A stretch of DNA of 5,969 bases from an uncultured Ruminococcus sp. (GTDB lineage Bacteria > Bacillota > Clostridia > Oscillospirales > Acutalibacteraceae). The position numbers were made by a program, and so were the translations under genes. The number at the start of each line of letters is the position of its first letter. Positions within the stretch are counted from its first letter, which is position 1. The stretch is from assembly GCA_951800855.1 (NCBI GenBank), contig CATOLC010000055.1:1-5969 (forward strand), in the 5' to 3' direction. A model generated the notes under the pieces. The model worked only from the letters and a program-made list of their open reading frames with translations. It searched no databases and had not been told where the DNA came from. Shown here piece after piece: positions 1 through 5,150 of this stretch.

Positions 1-749
1 CGGTAAGTGCAGGAGGCCCCGCCTCCTAAATTTGCACAGCATCCTTCAATTGTCCCGCCACATATATTAACCACCCCGGCGTATGCGCCTATTCCTCCCC
101 CATAACGGCTTGATTTACAGTTTCTAATCGCACTGTCCGACTTTAAGTTTATAGTCCCTCCTCCCGGATATGACCATTCAATTCGTATACCGCCACCATA
201 CGGTTGTGAACCGCTCCCATGATTATGTGTGGTGGAGCTATTTGTTGTATGTCCATTCTGTACGACAGTGCCGCTCTCAACATTTAGCACCGCTGCCGCT
301 GCAATATCGATTATAGCTCTTCCTTGGACCCCGTTGTTAGTAGTATCGCTGACAGTATCAGTTGCCCATATTGCTCCACCATCAAAAGTTATATTTTTTA
401 AAGTAACGATTGCTCCTTCGCCAAAGCACTCCAGAATGGATTTCCAATCCTCTCTTTTAATAGTTATATTGTCGCCTTTCCCTTCGATTGTTATTTTTTT
501 TGTAGCGACTAAATAAGCTGTGTCACTTGAAGGGTTAGCTGCATCTTCCGGGATGGTTATATTTTCAGAAACAGAAATAGTGTCATTATCTTGGGCATTT
601 GTTATCGCATTGTTTAGTTCTTCGAATGTAGTAACATTAGTTGTTTTTCCTGAACAGATTGTTAGAGAAGGAAAAATGTTGCTAAAAGACATAATTATAC
701 AGACTAATGTTACGAATATCTTTTTATCAAAATTATAGATAGTTTTCAT
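1..749 (-). CDS. Secreted Gly-rich beta-helix-like surface protein, N-terminal part (runs off left edge)
   Basis: The minus-strand frame starts with ATG at 749 and stays open for 249 codons to the window edge, so the C-terminus is missing. A ribosome site AGGATGTGAT (762-753) lies just upstream. Residues 1-33 form a signal peptide: a basic start (MKTIYNFDKK), a hydrophobic core around residues 11-31, then CSG. Residues 36-125 contain short beta-strand-like stretches such as DTISVSENITI and KKITIEG, typical of the first rungs of right-handed parallel beta-helix (pectate-lyase-fold) proteins. From about residue 155 a loose repeat appears: a strand-like phrase (LNVESGTVVQN, INLKSDSAIRN, VNICGGTIEGC) followed by YGGGI or LGGGA. 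This resembles Gly-rich adhesin-like proteins of gut bacteria and, more distantly, GGAI-type repeats of chlamydial Pmp proteins. The visible part holds several Cys (211, 230, 237, 238, 247). I infer a cell-surface or secreted adhesin or glycan-binding role. No catalytic residues can be assigned and no anchor is visible. The exact family is not recognised. Confidence 0.8.
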   Translation of the reverse strand, partial: MKTIYNFDKKIFVTLVCIIMSFSNIFPSLTICSGKTTNVTTFEELNNAITNAQDNDTISVSENITIPEDAANPSSDTAYLVATKKITIEGKGDNITIKREDWKSILECFGEGAIVTLKNITFDGGAIWATDTVSDTTNNGVQGRAIIDIAAAAVLNVESGTVVQNGHTTNSSTTHNHGSGSQPYGGGIRIEWSYPGGGTINLKSDSAIRNCKSSRYGGGIGAYAGVVNICGGTIEGCCANLGGGASCTY

Positions 750-787
750 TATATCACATCCTGCATTTTAGTATTTTTATGCTATCC

Positions 788-817
788 ATTATATATATAT
801 ATATATATATATAGCAA
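788..817 (-). promoter_or_regulatory. Promoter of the beta-helix gene with a TA-repeat spacer
   Basis: Reading the minus strand, a -35-like box TTGCTA (817-812, 4 of 6 matches to TTGACA) is followed by exactly 18 nt and then a perfect -10 box TATAAT (793-788). Every base of the spacer belongs to an uninterrupted TA repeat. The predicted start of transcription is near 781, giving a leader of about 30 nt that contains the ribosome site at 762-753. The boxes are seen directly; promoter activity is inferred from their match and spacing. A caution is that any TA tract next to ATGG-like sequence tends to create a TATAAT by chance. Confidence 0.6.
790..813. repeat. Perfect (TA)12 dinucleotide microsatellite
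   Basis: There are 24 consecutive alternating T and A bases with no interruption. The tract lies inside the promoter of the minus-strand beta-helix gene, between its -35 and -10 boxes and overlapping both edges. Tracts of this kind change length by slipped-strand mispairing, and each gain or loss would shift promoter spacing by 2 nt. Confidence 0.95.
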
Positions 818-837
818 TATATTTTTGCTAATTTTGT

Positions 838-1000
838 ATGTTTGCACAAAAATAACCCTGTTTTTTTGACACATACCAATCCCCCAAAATCTGAATTAAA
901 TGGCTTGCTCCCGGGCTTTGCCCGGGTCGTTTAGGGGGATTTAAAAGGGGGAATCGAAATCCCCTTTTTAGACGTTTTTTGGTTCCTTTTTTGTCGTCTA
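838..1000. repeat. Non-coding structured intergenic element (probable dispersed repeat or structured RNA)
   Basis: This stretch between the two divergent genes is more GC-rich and structured than the surrounding DNA. Seen directly: a 7-bp hairpin CCCGGGC-TTT-GCCCGGG (910-926); an outer stem AATCCCCC/GGGGGATT (878-885 with 934-941) enclosing it; a terminator-like stem AAAAGGGG/CCCCTTTT (943-950 with 961-968) followed by T-rich DNA; and a TAGACG/CGTCTA pair (969-974 with 995-1000). The segment 935-942 can instead pair with AAATCCCC at 957-964, so some stems exclude each other. A 65-codon minus-strand reading frame crosses the element, but it lacks a clear ribosome site and its translation looks like a translated repeat. 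A dispersed repeat, MITE-like remnant or small structured RNA are all possible; no terminal inverted repeats or target duplication were found. Confidence 0.45.
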
Positions 1001-1056
1001 ACAAAAATGAACATAAGCATTTCATGTTTTCCCTAAATTTTCTGCAGTCCCTTGGA

Positions 1057-1085
1057 TTGTATTTTTAAAATAAACAATATATAAT
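1057..1085 (+). promoter_or_regulatory. Probable promoter of the alpha/beta hydrolase gene
   Basis: A perfect -10 box TATAAT (1080-1085) is preceded by a 17-nt spacer and a weak -35 box TTGTAT (1057-1062, 3 of 6 matches). Transcription would begin near 1092, leaving a leader of about 70 nt before the preferred start codon at 1166. The surrounding AT-richness makes a chance -10 possible. Confidence 0.45.
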
Positions 1086-1147
1086 ATTAAAGTGTAATTT
1101 TAAATTAGCTAATGAAAAATCACAAAAACTTTAATATTATGAATAGT

Positions 1148-1155
1148 AAGGTGAG
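1148..1155 (+). promoter_or_regulatory. Ribosome binding site that sets the hydrolase start
   Basis: AAGGTGAG lies 10 nt before the ATG at 1166 and is the only good Shine-Dalgarno match near the gene. The two upstream in-frame ATGs, at 1112 and 1139, are preceded by AT-rich sequence with no purine-rich site. Starting at 1166 also places the signal-peptide basic region and hydrophobic core close to the N-terminus. Confidence 0.65.
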
Positions 1156-1165
1156 AAAAAATAAT

Positions 1166-2281
1166 ATGGTAAACAATATCCTAAGCATAAATTCTAGCTT
1201 TGGTAAAAGGCTTTTTTCCTTTCTTTTGGGGATTAGCATTTTATCTCCGAGCAGTTCTGCACTGAAATCTAATGATAAAAATAATATGAACTTTTTATCC
1301 GGCACTTACAAGTCGGATACAGCCAACAATAAGCGTAAAAAAGCTGCAGCCGGAACAGGTATTGTAGCCGCAGTCGCAGGTTTAGGTTTATTAGGTCTCA
1401 GGGCACTTGCAAATAGTATGATATTCCCAGGTATTTATATGGATAAAAGTTGCCTTCCTGATATAAAAGATGAAAAAAATGTAAAATTGGACGATAATCT
1501 TTTTGTGAACCGTAAATTTATTGAAATTGGGGATTTGAAAGGTTGCAGTTTTAAATGTGAGAGTCCGTCCTCTAATGAGTTAAAAAACAAATGTATAATA
1601 TTATGCGGTCCAAATGGTAGTTCAGCAGTAAATTTAGTTTATAAGAACGCTATAAAAACACTGTTAGACAAAGGTGCCAGCGTCGTTGCCGTGGATTATA
1701 GAGGTTATGGGCATAGTAAACTTAAAGTCCCGTCTTTAAGAATTTCTCAGAACACATTATATAATGATGGAGAAAAAATTTATGAATATGTTTCAAATAA
1801 TTTAGGTTATAAATCAATAGATATTATTACCTTTGGTTTTTCTTTGGGTGGTTCGGTTGCTTCGCATATTGCCGATTATGTCTATTCCCAAGGCCAAACT
1901 CTAGGCGGTATTATATTAGCAAGTCCAATAAATAATTTAATCAGTGCCGGAAATAATGCTACGTTCTCACCTTTGGGATGGGTTGCCAGAGGCGTGACAT
2001 TGTCTCAATTGGATACAAATTATAATTTACGTAACGTTAGCAAAAATACACCTATATTTATATGTAGCGGCGACAATAAAGATTGGCTCAGCTTTAATAA
2101 TACGCACCTTAATAAAAGAATTAAGGAGCTCGGATTTACAAATGTGACAGAGTATATTGCTCCTGATTGTGACCATAACCAGCTAAATAAAATGTTTGAA
2201 ATAGAAGATTTTAAAGACAAAAATGATTCTAATTTGTATAAATATATTAATTCAATTTCACATTTTATCTATCCAGTTTAG
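1166..2281 (+). CDS. Exported or membrane-anchored alpha/beta hydrolase
   Basis: Read from ATG 1166 the protein has 371 residues; from the first in-frame ATG at 1112 it would have 389. Residues 1-32 look like a signal peptide: GKR, then LFSFLLGISIL, ending SSSA. A second hydrophobic, Ala/Gly-rich stretch at about 60-82 (after KRKK) could be a membrane helix, so the catalytic domain is probably outside the cytoplasm but tethered. The alpha/beta hydrolase fold follows from about 140: a GPNGSS oxyanion-type loop (149-154), DYRGYG (177-182), and the nucleophile elbow GFSLGG with Ser226. The likely acid is Asp306 in SGDNKDW (Asp303 possible) and the likely base is His337 in DCDHNQL. The order and spacing recall the BEM46/ABHD13-like serine hydrolases. 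The substrate cannot be deduced: an esterase, lipase, thioesterase or peptidase activity is possible. The gene diverges from the beta-helix gene and has no terminator of its own before the small gene downstream. Confidence 0.82.
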   Translation: MVNNILSINSSFGKRLFSFLLGISILSPSSSALKSNDKNNMNFLSGTYKSDTANNKRKKAAAGTGIVAAVAGLGLLGLRALANSMIFPGIYMDKSCLPDIKDEKNVKLDDNLFVNRKFIEIGDLKGCSFKCESPSSNELKNKCIILCGPNGSSAVNLVYKNAIKTLLDKGASVVAVDYRGYGHSKLKVPSLRISQNTLYNDGEKIYEYVSNNLGYKSIDIITFGFSLGGSVASHIADYVYSQGQTLGGIILASPINNLISAGNNATFSPLGWVARGVTLSQLDTNYNLRNVSKNTPIFICSGDNKDWLSFNNTHLNKRIKELGFTNVTEYIAPDCDHNQLNKMFEIEDFKDKNDSNLYKYINSISHFIYPV

Positions 2282-2285
2282 TTAT

Positions 2286-2330
2286 AAAAAATAAAATAAA
2301 AGTAAAATAAAAATAAAATAAAAAATTAAA
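2286..2330. repeat. A-rich imperfect AAAAT tandem repeat
   Basis: Immediately after the hydrolase stop codon lies a 45-nt tract made only of A and T apart from two G bases, built of AAAAT- and AAAATA-like units. It codes for nothing. It could be a product of replication slippage, or A-rich spacer DNA. No GC-rich terminator stem sits between the hydrolase and the next gene, so the hydrolase transcript may run on to the hairpin at 2720-2746. Confidence 0.6.
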
Positions 2331-2417
2331 GTAATTGCCTATTTTTCTGTTTGTTAATTAAAATTATTTACAAATCCAGAGAATACTCCACTTATTGTTC
2401 TAAGTTAAAATTAACTC

Positions 2418-2446
2418 TTGAAATTCGTTATAAATTTTGAGATAAT
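2418..2446 (+). promoter_or_regulatory. Promoter of the 77-residue small protein gene
   Basis: TTGAAA (2418-2423) and GATAAT (2441-2446) are separated by exactly 17 nt, a good sigma-A-type arrangement. The predicted transcript starts near 2453, about 28 nt before the ATG at 2481. The TTG of the -35 box is the apparent start of a longer in-frame reading frame, which is therefore unlikely to be used for translation. Confidence 0.6.
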
Positions 2447-2463
2447 TCAAAGGAATGAATTTG

Positions 2464-2472
2464 AAAAGGAAG
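2464..2472 (+). promoter_or_regulatory. Ribosome binding site of the small protein gene
   Basis: AAAAGGAAG ends 8 nt before the ATG at 2481, and its AAGGA core lies 10 nt from it. It supports the 77-residue start over the TTG at 2418, which has no purine-rich site in front of it. Confidence 0.6.
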
Positions 2473-2480
2473 TATTAAGT

Positions 2481-2714
2481 ATGGATAAATCAGTAAATGA
2501 GCTCAAAAAAATAATGGAAAGTGAAACTCAAGAAGAAAAAAAGAGAAGTCCTCAAAAATGGGCAGGATTCGTGGAAAATACAGTTGTAAATTTTTTTGAT
2601 GAGTATAAAATAGAAAAACTTGCAATTGAAGATGGTAATGGAAATAAGGCAAAACTTTCAAGAACAAAAGAGAATGGTATAAAAATTGAATATTCTTCAA
2701 CGGTTTTGATGTAA
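2481..2714 (+). CDS. Small conserved-looking hypothetical protein (77 aa)
   Basis: The product is not recognised. It is small, cytoplasmic by appearance (no signal peptide or membrane segment) and highly charged. The first ~22 residues (MDKSVNELKKIMESETQEEK) should be helical and Glu/Lys-rich. A second probable helix covers KWAGFVENTVVNFFDEY (27-43). The C-terminal third (46-75) reads as beta strands around an EDGNGNKAKLSRTKENG turn, giving a compact alpha-alpha-beta layout. The start at ATG 2481 is chosen because it has a ribosome site and lies just after a good promoter; an in-frame TTG at 2418 would add 21 residues but falls in the -35 box. The gene has its own promoter and ends 5 nt before a strong terminator, so it is probably a real monocistronic gene. 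Its base composition is like that of its neighbours. Its function is unknown. Confidence 0.72.
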   Translation: MDKSVNELKKIMESETQEEKKRSPQKWAGFVENTVVNFFDEYKIEKLAIEDGNGNKAKLSRTKENGIKIEYSSTVLM

Positions 2715-2719
2715 AAAGT

Positions 2720-2751
2720 CCCTCGCTGCGTATTAAGCAGCGGGGGTTTTT
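2720..2751. terminator. Strong rho-independent terminator, probably bidirectional
   Basis: A 10-bp stem (2720-2729 with 2737-2746, one G-T wobble) closes a 7-nt loop GTATTAA and is followed by TTTTT at 2747-2751. It sits 5 nt after the stop codon of the small protein gene. On the other strand the same stem is followed by TTTTT (2716-2712), so it can also end the convergent asnB transcript, whose stop codon is about 65 nt away. Confidence 0.93.
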
Positions 2752-2811
2752 ATCTTTTGTAACCAAAATCTTCTTAATTTAAAAAATTCATGTTAAATAT
2801 TAAATATTAGA

Positions 2812-4644
2812 TTATTCATAAAAATACATTTTGTACCAAACCAAAAAAGTATATATAGTCCATATTTTACGGCTATTATCATTTTTGCCCTTAAAATGTT
2901 CATCCAAGAGTCTATTCAATATATTTGCATTAAAAAACTTTGAAGAATTTGTGGAATTAAATTCCTCCTGTACTATTTCAAAATATTTTTTGCTCCTTAG
3001 CCAAACTCTTATAGGAACCGGAAAACCAAGCTTTTTCTTCTGAGCAGTATCTATTGGGAGATTTTTTTCTGCAGCTTTCCGCAAGGCAAACTTAGTATTT
3101 TCCTTAGTAACTTTTAAATTTAAAGGCAAACGCTGTGCTGTTTTCCAGACTTCTGTATCTAAAAATGGTACACGGACTTCTAAAGAATTTGCCATGCTCA
3201 TTCTATCAGCTTTCAATAAAATATCTCCAACCAACCATAAATTCATATCTAAATATTGCATTTTTGTGACGTCCTCTTGGTCTTTAACATCATCATACAA
3301 TTTCTTGCAAATTTCTTGAGGCTTCGAAGCCAACTCAGGATTTTTAAGAATTTTGCACTTCTCATCAAAAGAAAACATAAAAGCGTTTCCAATAAACCTT
3401 TCTTCGACCGATTTTGCTGCTCTTATAAGATAATTTTTCCCTTTAAATTTAAACGGAACGGCTTTAGCTAGTTTTGCAATCAAATTACGGATAAATGAAG
3501 GAAATATTTTCTTATAAATGCCTAGTGCAGAAGGTTCTTTATATATATTGTATCCTCCAAAGAACTCATCTGCTCCCTCTCCTGACAGTACAACTTTTAC
3601 GTGTTCAGAAGCTAATTTTGATACAAAATATAACGCAATACACGATGGGTCTGCCAAGGGCTGATCCATATAATACATGGCTTTAGGTACAGTATTCCAA
3701 AATTCATCTGCTGTGATAAGTTTACAGTGGTGCTCGGCACCAATCAATTTTGATAAGTCTCTTGCCCATTTAATTTCGTTGTACTTTTCTCCTAAATCAA
3801 ATCCAACAGTAAACGTTTTCCCTCCTGGGAAATGCGATGCTATATAGCTTGAATCTATCCCACTGGACAAAAAGCATCCAATGTCCACATCACTTATTCT
3901 ATGGACATTTACAGACTCTTTAATAGCTTGGTCTATACTCTCTACAGCATTTTCTAAACTAAGTGAAGATTCAGGCGAAAATTCTATCTTAAAATATCTT
4001 TTGATAGAGATTTCATCATTTTTATACCAAAGGTAATGCCCGGGTGGCAAACAATATATTCCCTTAAAAAAAGTCTCAGGGGGAACGACATACTGAAAAG
4101 ATAAATAACGGTCTAAAGCTTGAATATTTAGTTCCTTTTCATAATCAGGAAACGCGAGAATACTCTTTATTTCCGAAGAATATACAAAATTCTCATTTAC
4201 TTTTGCATAATGCAGTGGTTTTATCCCGAAAAAATCCCGTGCAAGAAAAAGTGATTTTTCTTCTCTGTTCCATATGGAAAAAGCAAACATCCCTCTTAGC
4301 TTATTTAGAAGTTCCTCTTTCCATTGTTCAAATCCATGTATAATAACCTCAGAATCCGCATCAGTGTAGAATTTATGCCCATAAGAAATCAATTCGTTAC
4401 GTAGTTCTTTATAATTATAGATTTCTCCATTGAAAGTCAGAACCAATGTATTATCTTCATTATATATAGGCTGATTCCCGCTTTCCAACCCTATAATACT
4501 AAGCCTGCGAAACCCCATAGACACATCATTGTCTGCAAAAAATCCAGCACTATCCGGCCCACGGTGAGTGATTAGATCTGTCATAAGCTCTATTACTTGG
4601 GTACGATTTAAAATCTCTCCTGTAAATCCACAAATCCCACACAT
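2812..4644 (-). CDS. asnB: Asparagine synthetase (glutamine-hydrolysing)
   Basis: This enzyme makes asparagine from aspartate, ATP and glutamine-derived ammonia in the cytoplasm. The 610 residues fit the 600-630 range of Bacillus-type AsnB/AsnO. The N-terminal class-II glutamine amidotransferase domain (1 to about 210) has the catalytic Cys2 in MCGICGF, HRGPD (27-31), RRLSI (46-50), NGEIYN (72-77) and the DADSE segment (95-99). The synthetase domain (about 230-610) carries the ATP-pyrophosphatase loop LSSGIDSS (259-266), YMDQPLADPS (325-334), LSGEGADEFFGGY (353-365) and KADRMSMANSLEVRVPFLD (478-496). All expected motifs are intact, so it should be active. ATG 4644 is supported by AGGAGGA (4657-4651) at good spacing and by the need for Cys at position 2. 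The gene is alone on its strand here and has its own promoter. AsnB-family proteins can also amidate cell-wall or peptide substrates, but nothing in the neighbourhood points that way. Confidence 0.97.
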   Translation of the reverse strand: MCGICGFTGEILNRTQVIELMTDLITHRGPDSAGFFADNDVSMGFRRLSIIGLESGNQPIYNEDNTLVLTFNGEIYNYKELRNELISYGHKFYTDADSEVIIHGFEQWKEELLNKLRGMFAFSIWNREEKSLFLARDFFGIKPLHYAKVNENFVYSSEIKSILAFPDYEKELNIQALDRYLSFQYVVPPETFFKGIYCLPPGHYLWYKNDEISIKRYFKIEFSPESSLSLENAVESIDQAIKESVNVHRISDVDIGCFLSSGIDSSYIASHFPGGKTFTVGFDLGEKYNEIKWARDLSKLIGAEHHCKLITADEFWNTVPKAMYYMDQPLADPSCIALYFVSKLASEHVKVVLSGEGADEFFGGYNIYKEPSALGIYKKIFPSFIRNLIAKLAKAVPFKFKGKNYLIRAAKSVEERFIGNAFMFSFDEKCKILKNPELASKPQEICKKLYDDVKDQEDVTKMQYLDMNLWLVGDILLKADRMSMANSLEVRVPFLDTEVWKTAQRLPLNLKVTKENTKFALRKAAEKNLPIDTAQKKKLGFPVPIRVWLRSKKYFEIVQEEFNSTNSSKFFNANILNRLLDEHFKGKNDNSRKIWTIYTFLVWYKMYFYE

Positions 4645-4684
4645 TTAACTTCCTCCTCAGAAAATACATCATCAAAATAATAGT

Positions 4685-4713
4685 ATTATATCACCTAAAT
4701 TATTTTATCACAA
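4685..4713 (-). promoter_or_regulatory. Promoter of asnB
   Basis: On the minus strand TTGTGA (4713-4708, 4 of 6) is followed by 17 nt and a perfect TATAAT (4690-4685). The predicted start near 4678 gives a leader of about 34 nt that holds the AGGAGG ribosome site. A weaker second candidate lies upstream: TTGGAT (4791-4786), a 16-nt spacer and CATAAT (4769-4764). Confidence 0.65.
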
Positions 4714-5031
4714 TGATTCTAAGCTAAATTATCTAAAATTAAAAATTATAATATCAAAATTCGATTATGAGCATAAATATATTTAATCCAAGAGAAAATT
4801 TGTGCTTCCTTTTTGTTTGCATTTGCCCTAAAATAAAGCGGGAGTTCCATTATTTTTTCACTCTTTAAATAACAAATCCAAAACTATTTTAAAAGTTAAT
4901 TTATTAAATTCACTAAAAATACTTTATATTTTATGTATTATATGTATAATAAATATATGGCTTAAATTTTTAGTATATAAAGTTAAAAATCGATTTTATA
5001 TTTAAGTAATACTTATAAAAATCATAAGGAA
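4714..5031. other. AT-rich intergenic region without a recognisable gene
   Basis: This gap of about 320 nt between the divergent asnB and the right-hand genes is very AT-rich. No convincing coding frame, RNA gene or strong hairpin was seen. It contains the weaker second asnB promoter candidate and several TATAAT-like sequences on the plus strand (for example 4945-4950 and 5014-5019). None has a good -35 at the right spacing, so the plus-strand promoter for the genes at 5032 and 5151 remains unidentified. Confidence 0.7.
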
Positions 5032-5109
5032 ATGATTATAGCAAATTCAATAGATACAAGCAAAATCACAGAAATTACAAGTAAAGTTAACCAACTTAAG
5101 GGCGCATAA
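5032..5109 (+). CDS. Possible 25-residue small ORF or gene remnant
   Basis: ATG 5032 opens a 25-codon frame ending at TAA 5107-5109, 41 nt before the next gene. The product is a short amphipathic helix with Ile12, Ile15, Val19 and Leu22 in coiled-coil-like spacing. AAGGA at 5026-5030 ends only 1 nt before the ATG, which is too close for efficient initiation. Positions 5062-5098 match 5157-5193, inside the start of the next gene, at 27 of 37 bases and in the same codon phase. It could therefore be a remnant of a duplicated 5' end, a small upstream peptide gene, or chance similarity between Lys-rich helices. Translation is doubtful. Confidence 0.25.
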   Translation: MIIANSIDTSKITEITSKVNQLKGA

Positions 5110-5150
5110 GTAAGATTTATGAAAATTTTAAATTAAGAAAGGTGAGTATT

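Noticed and set aside
229..738. Two plus-strand ORFs (229-516 and 520-738)
   Set aside because: They are antisense to the beta-helix gene, whose frame has a signal peptide, a ribosome site and repeated motifs. Their translations are just hydrophobic and Ser/Thr-rich.
828..1025. Minus-strand 65-codon ORF across the intergenic element
   Set aside because: It passes through several hairpins, lacks a good ribosome site, and reads like a translated repeat rather than a protein.
1112..1165. Upstream starts for the hydrolase at ATG 1112 and ATG 1139
   Set aside because: Neither has a Shine-Dalgarno site, while ATG 1166 does. The extra residues would put an 18-residue Lys/Asn-rich extension before the signal peptide. 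The longer form remains possible.
2793..2808. Short TTAAATA tandem repeat beyond the asnB stop codon
   Set aside because: It is barely two copies in very AT-rich DNA and is expected by chance.
2831..3686. Three plus-strand ORFs inside asnB
   Set aside because: They are antisense to a complete, motif-verified asnB and have no independent support.
4645..4684. T-box or other amino-acid riboswitch in the asnB leader
   Set aside because: The predicted leader is only about 34 nt and has no T-box motif, specifier loop or terminator hairpin. The upstream AT-rich DNA shows none either.
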